This document shows, piece after piece, positions 63,323-64,000 of a stretch of DNA of 64,000 bases. The notes under the pieces were generated by a model. That model saw nothing but the letters and a program-made list of their open reading frames with translations, made no database searches and was not told the origin of the DNA. Both the position numbers and the translations under genes were made by a program. The stretch is from contig NC_070574.1 of the NCBI RefSeq assembly GCF_026914185.1, positions 372,001 through 436,000 on the forward strand. The letters run 5' to 3'. This DNA is from Puccinia triticina (lineage: Eukaryota; Basidiomycota; Pucciniomycetes; Pucciniales; Pucciniaceae). The first letter of the stretch is position 1. Each line of letters opens with the position of its first letter.

Positions 63323-64000
63323 TTTGTCTGGGTTTCTATGATTGTTTCGATAAGTGGTTGCTGTTTGGCTGATATCAGATGTTGGCGGCCAAGCTTTGAT
63401 TCGGTCGTGCCCCAGTGTATTTAAAGGGAATAAAAATGTGTGATTGACACCAGCACATGACAGAAAGATATATCCTTTGTTCTCCTCTCAAGTTGATATC
63501 GGGAGGGAACGAGAAGCATCAACAAGGGGAGATTGGCATTGCAGAAGAATGGAAGTTAATGGTACATGACAGTCAAAATATTCTAACATCTATCTTTGCC
63601 ATTGGGGGTAATTTTTGGAAGATGTTTGAAGATGGCTAGAAACGGCTGTGGTCAAGATGGGCAAGGCCTCCACACAGCCCTTCTAAATATAACATAAACA
63701 TGCTGGGGTGCCAAATCCAAAGCTCGCAAAACGGTCTCGCGCCTCGCTCTTGGACCAGGGATGATTGGTGGGGGTCGCCGGTGTGATTGCAAACACCTTG
63801 TGGGTTACTAACTTTTGCCCAACCTCCTATCAAACCAGAGTGGCCGGGTTTGCTGGGAACTTGGTCGGACTCGCCAGAAATGCATGTGGCACAAGCAGCC
63901 TTGCACTCGAACATGACACAGTCCCTGGAGACTTTGGGCTGACATTGCAAAGCAAGCCTCCTTAGACCCTAGCTATTTTGGGGTACTTGGTTTATTTTTT
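63323..64000. other. Upstream region of the IFI6-like gene and window end
   Basis: Short frames on both strands, none protein-like. Nothing further supported. Confidence 0.25.

Overview
The window looks like a nuclear contig of a rust fungus (Basidiomycota, Pucciniales). The evidence is short phase-conserving GT-AG introns in the housekeeping genes, typical fungal gene content (QCR9, VPS1, LAA1/HEATR5, several secreted-protein genes), a dense mixture of Ty3 retrotransposons, KDZ, PIF/Harbinger and Tad-like LINE remnants, and pol sequences of the kind seen in rust genomes. The species cannot be named from the sequence alone. No bacterial features, CRISPR, rRNA or convincing tRNA were seen.

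Layout. 1-43.4 kb is accessory, repeat-rich DNA. 1-5.56 kb is a decayed Ty3 element (A) followed by a possible antisense gene (6.3-7.5 kb, minus). 8.6-12.1 kb holds two MITEs, small foldback motifs, a probable small secreted-protein gene and a palindromic minisatellite. 12.6-17.9 kb is a decayed KDZ transposase gene carrying an inserted MITE. 18.1-18.8 kb is a second palindromic minisatellite plus a cluster of hairpins. 18.8-24.14 kb is a 5'-truncated chromodomain Ty3 element (B). 24.1-35.4 kb is one 46-bp palindromic minisatellite broken by three insertions: a 1.33-kb TIR element, a 1.5-kb probable solo LTR, and a nearly intact 6.28-kb Ty3 element (C) with 468-bp LTRs and an AAGGG target duplication. 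35.9-37.5 kb is a KDZ fragment joined to a Harbinger pseudogene. 39.0-40.4 kb is a CACTA-like non-autonomous element filled with an inverted array of hairpin repeats. 41.0-41.75 kb is a LINE 3' end.

43.7-63.4 kb is a gene island: QCR9 (minus) head-to-head with VPS1 (plus), a hAT-like MITE, a large intronless secreted protein with a duplicated C-terminal domain, a small secreted glycine-rich repeat protein (minus), LAA1 (plus, about 2,146 aa), and a protein joining a ubiquitin-like N-terminus to an interferon-induced 6-16 type membrane domain (minus). VPS1 (dynamin GTPase) and LAA1 (AP-1 cofactor) both act in Golgi/endosome sorting. Their nearness is probably chance.

Two themes cross the window. 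First, all four large minisatellites have a dyad-symmetric unit with a GACCGG/CCGGTC-like core, so each unit can fold into a hairpin. Second, repeats show CpG-to-TpG/CpA decay: the two LTRs of element C differ by 9 transitions in 468 bp, of which 8 are at sites where a CpG is present or inferred, and catalytic Asp codons of elements A and B became Asn through the same change. All gene models were spliced by eye and checked only for phase.
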